A DNA stretch of 64,000 nucleotides, taken from assembly GCA_017629095.1 (NCBI GenBank), contig JAGBXW010000035.1, forward strand, positions 1 through 64,000, read 5' to 3'. Under the pieces are notes generated by a model that saw nothing but the letters and a program-made list of their open reading frames with translations, made no database searches and was not told the DNA's origin. Source of the DNA: Treponema sp. (lineage in GTDB: Bacteria; Spirochaetota; Spirochaetia; Treponematales; Treponemataceae). This document shows, one piece after another, positions 25,235 through 33,267 of the stretch; the first letter of the stretch is position 1; each line of letters opens with the position of its first letter. The translations under genes were made by a program, and so were the position numbers.

Positions 25235-26887
25235 CTAATATTTGAACTCACTACCACCGATAAATTCCCGGATAATGGATTTTCCCGGTACATTGTTGGC
25301 GGAAATGGGAGAGAAATTGTTCAAGAAACGTAAAAGCCGTGAAGCCTCCGCATATTCCTTCTGCAAGGGGCTGACGCAACGAAGCAATGGCTCTGCAAAT
25401 ACCTTCAGTACTGGTAGCTCATAGTCCAAGGCTGTGTTCAGCATGGCATCTGCATTGTCTTGGAAGGGGAAGATATGGAGCCGTTCTCCCCGTTGGACGC
25501 TATCCCACATGGCAATGGTGTCGGCAGCAGACTTACCCCTAAACTGGGAGTCCCGAACAATGCGGCGAATCAATCGATTGTCGCTAGTGGGAACACGGTT
25601 ATGGTCATCTAGATTCAGCTGGGTCAGGGCAGAAAGATATATCTTGAACTTGTAGTCAGCGGGAACTAAGGGAGTAAGCTTGTCATTCAGGCCATGGATT
25701 CCCTCCAGAATCAAGATATCTTGAGCATCCAACTTCATGGTTTTGCCACTATAGAAACGCTTCCCTTCTACAAAATCATAGGTAGGTAGTTTAATTTCTT
25801 TTCCGTTAAACAAATCCATCAAATCCTGATTCAACTGGGCTACATCTAGGGCTTCAAGACATTCGTAATCGTATTTTCCATCAGCATCCTTTGGGGTCTG
25901 TTCCCGATTCACGTAGTAGGTGTCCAGCTCAATTACCTTTGGCCTATATCCCAGAGCCTTAAGCTGCAGGGAAAGCTTTTTGGAGGTGGTGGTTTTTCCA
26001 GAGCTGGAAGGACCAGCAATAAGGACGGTCTTTACGTTGCCTCGTTGGTGAATTTGGTCTGCAATATCTGCAATGCATTTTTGCTGAAAGGTTTCCACGG
26101 TGTCGATAAAATCTGCCACGGAGCGACGGTGAATCAAGTCGTTTACATCTGCGGCTGAGGTAATGCCCTGTTGCTTTCCCCATTTTTTGTAGCGGGAATA
26201 GACCGCAAAGAGCTGAGGAATATCCTCAAAGGGAGTGAGGGAGTTGGGGTCAGCGGTGGCAGGGAATCTGAGTAAAAAACCCTCTCCATAGGGCATCAAG
26301 TCAAAGACGGGAGTTTTGCCAGTGGAAGGAACGAGTGGTCCAAAGTATAAGTCACTGTAGTCGTCAATCCTGTTGATGGTGATTCTTGGCGGACAGATAA
26401 AATTCAGCTGCTTGCGAGTTTCTATCTGCCCTATTCGTTCAAACAGCTCTAGTGCATCCTGATAGGCGATGGCATCAGTTTCAATGGGAATATCCTGCTG
26501 AATCAGTTCCTTCATCTTTGTGTGGAGCTGTTGGATGCTGTCGCTATCGAGCTTCTTTCCTGTTTCAAGAGTGTAGTAGTAGCCATAGCCCAAGCTATGG
26601 CCAACCAAAAGTCGGACACTGGGAAAAAGATTGTGGGCAGCGGCAGCCAAAATCAGGCACAGAGAGCGACGGTAAATGGCAGAGCCCACCCGACTGCCAG
26701 GGAAAACAGGCTCCAAGTGGGCATTAATATCCAAGTGGGTGGAAAGAGAGCAGACTTCGTTGTTCACAACTACTGCCAGCAATTGTTCTGGCTCCCTGCA
26801 AATTCTTTGGGCCACATCACTTGCTTTGATTCCAGGGTTTGCGGTGATGGAAGAACCATCGGGAAAGGTAAGTGTAATAGTCTTCAT
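25235..26887 (-). CDS. Uridine kinase-like protein with TGS and ThrRS-like N-terminus
   Basis: A 550-residue fusion. Residues 1-62 form a TGS domain and residues 63-270 resemble the N-terminal part of threonyl-tRNA synthetase (including HSLGYGYYYTLE). Residues 285-500 are a P-loop nucleoside kinase with GPSSSGKT (292-299) and the uridine kinase pattern ELDTYYVNREQTPKD. It probably phosphorylates a nucleoside, perhaps uridine, but the fused N-terminus suggests an added regulatory or RNA-related role. The ATG at 26887 starts the TGS domain exactly and is 6 nt behind a TATACT box. The architecture is known in several bacterial lineages; its substrate is not certain. Confidence 0.82.
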   Translation of the reverse strand: MKTITLTFPDGSSITANPGIKASDVAQRICREPEQLLAVVVNNEVCSLSTHLDINAHLEPVFPGSRVGSAIYRRSLCLILAAAAHNLFPSVRLLVGHSLGYGYYYTLETGKKLDSDSIQQLHTKMKELIQQDIPIETDAIAYQDALELFERIGQIETRKQLNFICPPRITINRIDDYSDLYFGPLVPSTGKTPVFDLMPYGEGFLLRFPATADPNSLTPFEDIPQLFAVYSRYKKWGKQQGITSAADVNDLIHRRSVADFIDTVETFQQKCIADIADQIHQRGNVKTVLIAGPSSSGKTTTSKKLSLQLKALGYRPKVIELDTYYVNREQTPKDADGKYDYECLEALDVAQLNQDLMDLFNGKEIKLPTYDFVEGKRFYSGKTMKLDAQDILILEGIHGLNDKLTPLVPADYKFKIYLSALTQLNLDDHNRVPTSDNRLIRRIVRDSQFRGKSAADTIAMWDSVQRGERLHIFPFQDNADAMLNTALDYELPVLKVFAEPLLRCVSPLQKEYAEASRLLRFLNNFSPISANNVPGKSIIREFIGGSEFKY

Positions 26888-26893
26888 AGGTTC

Positions 26894-26922
26894 AGTATAC
26901 ACCCGAAAACTCAAAACCGCAA
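26894..26922 (-). promoter_or_regulatory. Promoter of the kinase gene, predicted leaderless
   Basis: On the minus strand TTGCGG (26917-26922), a 17-nt spacer and TATACT (26894-26899) end 6 nt before the ATG at 26887. There is no Shine-Dalgarno sequence in between. Confidence 0.5.
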
Positions 26923-26940
26923 ATCAATTATTATGTCAAA

Positions 26941-26955
26941 AAATACTAGGTATTT
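26941..26955 (-). terminator. Weak intrinsic terminator of the GGDEF gene
   Basis: On the minus strand AAATAC, CTA and GTATTT form a small A-T-rich hairpin overlapping the stop codon of the diguanylate cyclase gene, followed by a run of T. Stem stability is low. Confidence 0.4.
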
Positions 26956-28510
26956 ATTGGGAAGATTTTCTTTTTTTCTTGTTTTTGTACATGGATTGGT
27001 CCGCATCTGCAATCAAGGTTTCCATGTTAAAGGGAAAGGTGGTTGCGGTACTGCTTCCAACAGAAATTCCTGTAGGGAAGGGGTAGTTATCTTTTAAATT
27101 TCCTGCCTTACTTGAAATATTCTCGCAAATTTTTTCTGTGATTTCTTGGGGGGTATTAGGCAACATAATGAGAAATTCATCTCCTCCAAATCTAAAGACA
27201 AAATCTGTTTTTCTTACAGATGAATAAATTTGTTGTACACATTGGTCAATGTATGTATCCCCCTCTCCATGACCAAAGGTGTCATTTACTAATTTAAGAT
27301 TATCAAGGTCACAAATAATCAAACTGAAAGGAAGAAATTCTTGTGCTTGGAATTCATTTTGCTTTAGCTCTAAGTAACGGCGGTTATAACAGTTAGATTG
27401 TGTGTCAATAAAAGCCTTTTGTTCGAGCTCTTTAAAGAAGGCATTAAAGGCTGAAATTGTAATGAGAATTAGCATTTTTCCCATTTCAGTTTTTTTGTTA
27501 TCTGGTGAATAAATGGGATGATCGTGAAGATAATAGAAATAACCAGTTTTTTTGTGAATGAGAATCAAGTTCGTACTAAAAAAATCATGATTTTCAAAGT
27601 GGCTCCCTTCAAAACTGTGGGGAATAAAGTCTGGGAAAGAGTCGTGATAATGTGTAGGAGAAATAACATCACCAAGTTTTAAAGTGGTAACTTCTTCTGC
27701 CTGAGGATTCATAAAAATAATGTAATTTTTTTTATTTAAAACAATAATGGGAAATTTAAGAGTATCTACAAAATTTCCTTGGCTAGAATAGATGGTACGT
27801 TCCGTTTCATCAAAATACAAGGTCCAAAAATATATGTTAATGCAGAAAATAGTGAGAAATGGAAAAAGAAAGAGAATTTTGTCTGTATCAAAAAATACAT
27901 TATAGGCGTTTGCACCAATAAAGGTAAGACTTGCAATATTAATGAGCAAACATTGGATTGGATTTGTGTTTCCAGGTCGAATAATACGATACAATAGTAG
28001 CATTGATCCCGCTATAACAATGGCGTAGCTGTAGTATGTATGAACATAAAACCAAGGCTGATACAAACGAGTTGTATCTCGCAAGGGATTTAAGATGACA
28101 TCTCCTGGAAAAATAATAAAAAACCGTTGCAGAGGGGGAATCACAATCATAATAACGGTGATACAAGGCAAGATGGTTAACAAGTATAACTTTCTAAGGA
28201 GTTTTCTTTTGTTGGGAAATACATAGGTAAAGCAATAATAAAAAAATGTAAGACTAGTAAAAGGTATTACCAGATAAAACAGAAGTGCAATAAAAGGCAA
28301 GTGACTTGCATTGGGCGTAAGGTAGAATATTCCTTCTAACATATCCCATAAACCCATTGTTAAGGCAAATAATTTTAAATATTTGAATGCTGGAATATGA
28401 AATTGTCGTTTGGAACAGAATGCAAAGATAAAAAAAGCTACGGTTGCAGAAAAAAGTTTAAAAACCCCAAGTAAATTGCTTTTGTACAGTACATCAAGGG
28501 TAAGATTCAT
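26954..28510 (-). CDS. Membrane diguanylate cyclase (7TM-GGDEF)
   Basis: Makes the second messenger c-di-GMP from two GTP. Residues 1 to about 230 contain seven hydrophobic segments resembling the histidine-kinase N-terminal 7TM sensor module. A PAS-like stretch follows (about 235-340). The GGDEF domain ends the protein, with an intact active site RFGGDEF (GGDEF at 442-446) and an inhibitory I-site RKTD exactly five residues before it, so an active, product-inhibited enzyme is expected. It lies beside the flagellar operon, and c-di-GMP commonly governs motility, but a link is inference. Start 28510 coincides with a predicted transcription start. Confidence 0.9.
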   Translation of the reverse strand: MNLTLDVLYKSNLLGVFKLFSATVAFFIFAFCSKRQFHIPAFKYLKLFALTMGLWDMLEGIFYLTPNASHLPFIALLFYLVIPFTSLTFFYYCFTYVFPNKRKLLRKLYLLTILPCITVIMIVIPPLQRFFIIFPGDVILNPLRDTTRLYQPWFYVHTYYSYAIVIAGSMLLLYRIIRPGNTNPIQCLLINIASLTFIGANAYNVFFDTDKILFLFPFLTIFCINIYFWTLYFDETERTIYSSQGNFVDTLKFPIIVLNKKNYIIFMNPQAEEVTTLKLGDVISPTHYHDSFPDFIPHSFEGSHFENHDFFSTNLILIHKKTGYFYYLHDHPIYSPDNKKTEMGKMLILITISAFNAFFKELEQKAFIDTQSNCYNRRYLELKQNEFQAQEFLPFSLIICDLDNLKLVNDTFGHGEGDTYIDQCVQQIYSSVRKTDFVFRFGGDEFLIMLPNTPQEITEKICENISSKAGNLKDNYPFPTGISVGSSTATTFPFNMETLIADADQSMYKNKKKRKSSQ

Positions 28511-28516
28511 AGGCTT

Positions 28517-28545
28517 ATTGTAACAGATATTTTGATGAAAAACAA
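28517..28545 (-). promoter_or_regulatory. Promoter of the diguanylate cyclase gene, predicted leaderless
   Basis: On the minus strand TTGTTT (28540-28545), 17 nt and TACAAT (28517-28522) stand 6 nt before the ATG. The divergent glycosyltransferase promoter lies 56 bp away and has the same design. Confidence 0.55.
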
Positions 28546-28600
28546 TAATCTTGTTTTCAAAAGAGGTAGAGATTATGATTTTGAAAAGTACGATAATTTC

Positions 28601-28629
28601 TTTACAAGGATATTTGATTTTACTATACT
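28601..28629 (+). promoter_or_regulatory. Promoter of the glycosyltransferase gene, predicted leaderless
   Basis: TTTACA (28601-28606), 17 nt and TATACT (28624-28629) stand 8 nt before ATG 28638, so transcription should start within one or two bases of the start codon. No Shine-Dalgarno sequence is seen. Confidence 0.6.
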
Positions 28630-28637
28630 TGAAGTGT

Positions 28638-29969
28638 ATGAGAATAGCTATGTTTTCAGACTGCTACTATCCTCGAGTAAATGGAGTGGTAGTTTCGGTA
28701 TATTCCTTTGTACAAGAGTTAGTAAACCGTGGACATGTGGTAAAAGTTATCACTGTGGAATATCCCGACGATTATGAGTTTAATCAGAACAGCAATTGTT
28801 CAGCAGGAATAATAGACCATCCGAATTTTTCATTAAATCGACTTTGTTCAAAAGAGATTATCTTTTCTAAAGAAGATCGCTTAGTACGACTTAAACAATG
28901 GCATATTTTGAAAGGAATTCTCGATGAATTTCAACCAGATATTCTTCACATAAATAGTGAGTGGTTGGTGGGATATTTTGGAGCTATGTATGCACATCAC
29001 CGAAGGGTTCCCTGTATTTTTACCTTCCATACTTTGTGGGAGGATTATATCCAAAATTATGCTCCAATTTTGCGGGAAAAGATTTCAAAGAAAATTGGCC
29101 GTGATATTGTTAAGTTCTACTTAAAAACTGCAAACCATATTTTAGCACCAACTCCCCAAACTGCCCAAACAGTTCGTAAATACGGCATTGATACACCAGT
29201 GGAGCTTTTGCCTACGGGTATTCCCGACTCTATGTTCAAGGTGGATATCCTAGACGTAGAAAAAATGAAGGACGTGGTGTTCTCTCGTTTTCCCCAGCTG
29301 AAGGATAGAAAAATCCTGCTGTTTGCTGGTCGTGTGGCAAAGGAAAAGAACATTCCCTTTCTTCTGCCTGTATTACAGCGGGTAAATCAGCTCCTGGAAG
29401 CTGCTTCTGCTGGTGAGCCAAAACAAAGGGCAGCATTGTTGGTGGCTGGTGACGGTAATTTCATGCAGGAACTGAAAGAATTGGTGGCACAACAGGGGCT
29501 TTCTCAAGATGTATTTTTTCTTGGTTATGTTGATAGAAATGATTTATCCTCCCTGTACCATGTGGCAGATGTATTTACCTTTCCCAGTAAGACAGAAACG
29601 CAAGGTCTAGTGACGGTGGAGGCTATGGCAGCGGGGCTCCCCGTGGTGGCTATTGGAGAAATGGGTACCATGGACGTAATGCAGGGGGACAATGGTGGCT
29701 TTATGGTGCCAGAAGACGTGGAAGTATTTTCCCAAAAGGTATACCAGCTTCTAACGGATGACAGCTTATATCAGGAAAAAAGTCAGGAGGGAAGAACTTG
29801 GAGTTGTCGTTGGGGGATGTCTGCCCTTACCGACAGGCTGGAAGCTGCATATGCTACTTGTATCGCTGACCATCACGCTGGAAAAAAAACAGGTGGCAGT
29901 GAGCTTGATAAGGCTCTTTCTGCCACCACGGTACTTACCATCATCGGGTTAGGGTATATTTTCGGGTAA
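28638..29969 (+). CDS. GT4-family glycosyltransferase (probable diacylglycerol glucosyltransferase)
   Basis: A retaining GT-B glycosyltransferase of 443 aa. The N-terminal domain starts MRIAMFSDCYYPRVNGVVVSV, characteristic of enzymes that glycosylate lipids such as 1,2-diacylglycerol 3-glucosyltransferase. The C-terminal donor domain contains LLFAGRVAKEKNIPFL and the nucleotide-sugar motif FPSKTETQGLVTVEAMAAGLPVV, with the paired Glu of GT4. A glycolipid product is likely since treponemes are rich in glycosyl diacylglycerols, but the exact acceptor is inference. The start at 28638 fits the family N-terminus; longer frames from 28551 are not supported. It ends with a hydrophobic tail (TTVLTIIGLGYIFG). 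Its stop abuts the convergent thiI stop. Confidence 0.85.
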   Translation: MRIAMFSDCYYPRVNGVVVSVYSFVQELVNRGHVVKVITVEYPDDYEFNQNSNCSAGIIDHPNFSLNRLCSKEIIFSKEDRLVRLKQWHILKGILDEFQPDILHINSEWLVGYFGAMYAHHRRVPCIFTFHTLWEDYIQNYAPILREKISKKIGRDIVKFYLKTANHILAPTPQTAQTVRKYGIDTPVELLPTGIPDSMFKVDILDVEKMKDVVFSRFPQLKDRKILLFAGRVAKEKNIPFLLPVLQRVNQLLEAASAGEPKQRAALLVAGDGNFMQELKELVAQQGLSQDVFFLGYVDRNDLSSLYHVADVFTFPSKTETQGLVTVEAMAAGLPVVAIGEMGTMDVMQGDNGGFMVPEDVEVFSQKVYQLLTDDSLYQEKSQEGRTWSCRWGMSALTDRLEAAYATCIADHHAGKKTGGSELDKALSATTVLTIIGLGYIFG

Positions 29970-29982
29970 TTACCCTTTTTTT
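29951..29982 (+). terminator. Intrinsic terminator spanning the glycosyltransferase stop
   Basis: AGGGTA (29951-29956) pairs with TACCCT (29971-29976), followed by an uninterrupted T run to 29982. The stop codon of the gene lies in the loop. An alternative loop-less palindrome GGGTAATTACCC (29964-29975) uses the same right arm. Confidence 0.55.
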
Positions 29983-31172
29983 GAAAAATTCTCTGTAATG
30001 TATTCCTGTACGGAAAACCGCTTGTGTTCCCGCTTGTCAAAGGCAGCTTGAATCAATTCCTCTGCATCCAGCTCTCGGTACAATCGTTGGGCTTCTTCCA
30101 CAGAGGCTCGCAAGACAGGATGTTTAGGTGAGAAGAGCACGCAGCAGTCCTCGTAGGGTAAGATTGAAGTTTCGTAGGTACCAATGGCCTTGGCAGTCTC
30201 TACAATTTCCTCCTTGTCCAGTCCCACTAAGGGGCGTAGTAAGGGATAGGGGCTGGCTGATGCGGTAACGGCCATGTTCTGTACTGTCTGGCTTGCTACT
30301 TGGCCAAGACTTTCCCCACTGATAAGACAATGAGCCTTGATTCTATCTGCCAGCAAGGTGGCGGCCCGCATCATGCACATACGAAGCAACAGGGTGCTGA
30401 AATTTTCTGGGGCTCGCTGTCTGATTCTCATCTGCACTTCCGTAAAGGGAATGATATTGATGTGGGTGTCTACACCGTAGCGGGCAATGATTTTTGCCAA
30501 GTCCTCTACCTTTTGCTGTGCTTCTGCAGAGGTGTAGGGATAGGCATGGAAATACACACAATCCACCTTCATGCCTCGCCGCATCATACGATAGCCTGCC
30601 ACTGGTGAATCAAGACCGCCAGAAAGCAGCAAGAGACCGTGTCCTCCTGTTCCCACAGGTAATCCTCGGCATCCTTTGTTTCTGTCGCAGTAGACAAAAA
30701 CCTTTTCCCGTACTTCCACCCGAATAATTACATCAGGATTTTGGAGTTGTACTTCCAATAGTCCCTGATCAAACACGTCGGTGGCTGCCTCGCAGGAAAT
30801 CTGGTAGGAGTTCATGGGGAAATTCTTATCTGCCCGTCGACTTTCTATTTTAAAGCTTTTTGCACCACCTTCCTTGGCAGCCACAGCTTCTTGATAAACA
30901 GCTTTTCGGATTGCCATAATGTCCTTTTCACAAACCGTGGTACGAGCCCAACCAGTGATGCCAATCAAATGCTGCAGGGTAAATTCAATGGCGGCACATG
31001 ATTCCTCTGGCCCTTCGATATACAGGCGGCCTGCCCGAAGCCGTACGGTGGCCTTTACCGACTCAAGATAGAGTTTGACGTTGGCGGTAAGGCGATTTTC
31101 AAATTCCTTCAGGTTGGAGCCCTTGAGTGTCAGTTCTCCAAGTTTTGCTAGATAGGTGATGTTTTCTGCCAT
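29970..31172 (-). CDS. thiI: tRNA 4-thiouridine synthetase ThiI (no rhodanese domain)
   Basis: ThiI adenylates U8 of tRNA and transfers sulfur to give s4U. An N-terminal ferredoxin-like and THUMP region (residues 1-165) precedes the PP-loop SGGLDS (184-189) and the AANH domain. The conserved cysteine in YEDCCVLFSPKHP (counterpart of E. coli Cys344) is present. The protein ends at 400 aa without the rhodanese domain of E. coli ThiI, so sulfur must come from another carrier, and a role in thiamine synthesis is unlikely. The start at 31172 is 6 nt behind TAAAAT, with no Shine-Dalgarno sequence. Confidence 0.94.
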   Translation of the reverse strand: MAENITYLAKLGELTLKGSNLKEFENRLTANVKLYLESVKATVRLRAGRLYIEGPEESCAAIEFTLQHLIGITGWARTTVCEKDIMAIRKAVYQEAVAAKEGGAKSFKIESRRADKNFPMNSYQISCEAATDVFDQGLLEVQLQNPDVIIRVEVREKVFVYCDRNKGCRGLPVGTGGHGLLLLSGGLDSPVAGYRMMRRGMKVDCVYFHAYPYTSAEAQQKVEDLAKIIARYGVDTHINIIPFTEVQMRIRQRAPENFSTLLLRMCMMRAATLLADRIKAHCLISGESLGQVASQTVQNMAVTASASPYPLLRPLVGLDKEEIVETAKAIGTYETSILPYEDCCVLFSPKHPVLRASVEEAQRLYRELDAEELIQAAFDKREHKRFSVQEYITENFSKKG

Positions 31173-31178
31173 GAGGGG

Positions 31179-31207
31179 ATTTTACTTGATTTTTCTCTTT
31201 CTGTAAA
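31179..31207 (-). promoter_or_regulatory. thiI promoter, predicted leaderless
   Basis: On the minus strand TTTACA (31202-31207), exactly 17 nt and TAAAAT (31179-31184) end 6 nt before the ATG at 31172. The six bases are CCCCTC, which cannot act as a ribosome binding site. Confidence 0.6.
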
Positions 31208-31208
31208 C

Positions 31209-31240
31209 ATATTGCAATATGACAAAAAGTGTGATAATGT
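31209..31240 (+). promoter_or_regulatory. Palindrome and promoter of the acyl-CoA synthetase gene
   Basis: ATATTGCAATAT (31209-31220) is a perfect 12-bp palindrome that contains the candidate -35 TTGCAA (31212-31217); TAATGT at 31235-31240 is the -10 at 17-nt spacing. The palindrome abuts the -35 box of the divergent thiI promoter, so a bound regulator could touch both. Confidence 0.4.
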
Positions 31241-31261
31241 AATTCTTCTATCGGAGGAAGT

Positions 31262-33223
31262 ATGGCTAAAAAGAAGATTTCAATAGATACAAGTGTTCGT
31301 AAAAATATTCCCTTGCTGTTGCGCTCAAGAATGATTTCTTGTCCCGAAATCACCTTGCAGGCAGCTAAGGATGAGCATGGTGTGTTCCAGATGTACAGCT
31401 ACAAGCAGGTGTACCAGAAGGTTGTGGAAATGGCCTGTGCTTTGAAAAAAATTGGTATTCAGCGGGGAGATAAGATTGCCCTGATTTCAGATAATCGTCG
31501 GGAGTGGCTGGTGGCAGATGTGGCGCTCCTGTCCTTGGGAGCAGCTGATGTTCCTAGAGGATGCGATTCCATGGGAACTGAGATTCGATTTATTATCTCC
31601 TTTGTGGAGTGTAAAATCGGATTTTTTGAAACTGGCTGGCAGTTATCCAAAGTGCTGGAAAAGCGAGAGGAGATTCCTACTCTGAAAACGGCAATTCTCT
31701 TTGAAAAAGCAACAGAAGAAGTGCTACAGACTGCAAAAAATGCTGGAATCACCGTTATTGCCTATACTGAGCTAGAAAAAATGGGTGAGACTGCTAGTGA
31801 GGCTGAGCGTGCAGTTATTGAGCATGAAATGGATATAACAGAAGCTGACGAAGTGGCTACCATTATTTTTACTTCAGGTACTACAGGTATTCCTAAGGGA
31901 GTTATGTTGACCCATGACAATTTCTTGGCTCAGGTGGAGGTAGCCCGTTCTGTCCTGACTACCACAGAAGACGGTGAATTGTGGTTCAGTGTTTTACCTG
32001 TGTGGCATAGCTTTGAGCGGGCCTTTCAGTATTTTGTGATTGGCTTGAATAGCGGCTTGGTGTATTCCAAGATGGCCCCAAATGTAATGCTGGCAGATAT
32101 GGTTGCAGTTCGTCCCCACGGCATGATTGGTGTTCCTCGATTATGGGAATCCATGGCTCAAAGCATTTGGAAGAATGCCAGAAAGGAAGGTGGCTTAAAC
32201 TATCTTTTGTTCCGCTTCTTTGTGGCAGTGGGAAAGAAATACTACTGGGCAAAAACCCACGTAAAAGGCCTTCTTGTTCAGGTTCATCGCAGGTGTCGCT
32301 TCTTAGATGCCTTGGTGGGAATTGTTCCCTACATCCTGCTTACTCCCTTGTATGCTTTAGGAAATATTGTAGTGTACAAAAAGGTTCGTGAAAAATTCGG
32401 TGGAAGAATCGGTTGTGCCCTGTCTGGAGGTGGAACCCTTCAATATGACACAGATATGTTCTATCATGCTATTGGTTTTAATCTGCTGGAAGGTTATGGC
32501 ATTACCGAGGCGGCTCCCATATTGTCCATCCGTTGGCCATCTAAGGCTCGTTCTGGCTGTGTTGGGCAGGTATATCCCAGTGCCGAGATAAAGATTGTGG
32601 CAGAGGAGCATGGAAAAATCCTTTCATCTGAGCCCCTTCCTCCCGGTAAACGTGGCTTGGTACTGGCTCGTGGCCGCCAAATCATGAAGGGCTACTACAA
32701 GCGTCCCGACCTCACCGCCCAGGTTATCGATGAGGAGGGCTGGCTTAACACTGGAGACTTGGGAATGCTCACCTATGACAATGAAATCAAGATTACTGGC
32801 CGTGCCAAGGATACCATCGTACTTTTGGGTGGTGAGAACATTGAGCCACAAGTTTTGGAAGCCGCTTTGCGGGGTAGTTCCTACATCGAAATGGCAGTTA
32901 TCCTTGGTCAGGACAAGAAATACCTTGGTGCCCTGATTGTTCCCGTAAAAGATGCTCTTTTGGCCTATGCCCAAGAACACGGAATTTTCTCCGATTCCTA
33001 CGAGGCTCTTCTGGAAAATCACCATATTATGGATCTTATCCGCAATGAAATCGACTCAAAGATTTGCGACTCAGCGGGATTCAGAATCTGTGAGCGAATC
33101 TATCGTTTTGTCCTATTGAAAGAAAGCTTTACAGTAGGCAAAGAATTATCCGGTAAGCAAGAAATGATGCGTCACAAAATTGTAGACATCTACAAGGATG
33201 AAATCGCCTCCTTGTTTGATTAG
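31262..33223 (+). CDS. Long-chain fatty acid-CoA ligase (AMP-binding enzyme)
   Basis: An adenylate-forming enzyme that activates fatty acids to acyl-CoA through acyl-AMP. The AMP-binding signature IIFTSGTTGIPKGVMLTHDN (about residues 202-221), the YGITEAAP motif, the hinge GWLNTGDLG and VLLGGENIEPQVLEAAL are all present. The 653-aa length and the LACS-like insert (a basic, hydrophobic stretch near residues 310-380) fit the FadD/LACS group. It has a strong ribosome binding site (CGGAGGAAGT). Host fatty acids are the likely substrates, since treponemes take these up; that is inference. Confidence 0.9.
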   Translation: MAKKKISIDTSVRKNIPLLLRSRMISCPEITLQAAKDEHGVFQMYSYKQVYQKVVEMACALKKIGIQRGDKIALISDNRREWLVADVALLSLGAADVPRGCDSMGTEIRFIISFVECKIGFFETGWQLSKVLEKREEIPTLKTAILFEKATEEVLQTAKNAGITVIAYTELEKMGETASEAERAVIEHEMDITEADEVATIIFTSGTTGIPKGVMLTHDNFLAQVEVARSVLTTTEDGELWFSVLPVWHSFERAFQYFVIGLNSGLVYSKMAPNVMLADMVAVRPHGMIGVPRLWESMAQSIWKNARKEGGLNYLLFRFFVAVGKKYYWAKTHVKGLLVQVHRRCRFLDALVGIVPYILLTPLYALGNIVVYKKVREKFGGRIGCALSGGGTLQYDTDMFYHAIGFNLLEGYGITEAAPILSIRWPSKARSGCVGQVYPSAEIKIVAEEHGKILSSEPLPPGKRGLVLARGRQIMKGYYKRPDLTAQVIDEEGWLNTGDLGMLTYDNEIKITGRAKDTIVLLGGENIEPQVLEAALRGSSYIEMAVILGQDKKYLGALIVPVKDALLAYAQEHGIFSDSYEALLENHHIMDLIRNEIDSKICDSAGFRICERIYRFVLLKESFTVGKELSGKQEMMRHKIVDIYKDEIASLFD

Positions 33224-33234
33224 AAAGAAACCTG

Positions 33235-33261
33235 TTGCTTGTCCAAAAGATAGCCGATACT
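33235..33261 (+). promoter_or_regulatory. Possible promoter of the gene at 33268
   Basis: TTGCTT (33235-33240), a short 15-nt spacer and GATACT (33256-33261) end 6 nt before ATG 33268. The spacer is suboptimal. GCCGATAC at 33253-33260 resembles a sigma-28 -10 box, but no matching -35 exists. Confidence 0.3.
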
Positions 33262-33267
33262 GATTGT

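Noticed and set aside
33253-33260. GCCGATAC resembling a sigma-28 -10 box before the gene at 33268
   Set aside because: No TAAA-type -35 box at 11-12 nt upstream; the site would start transcription inside the gene's first codons.
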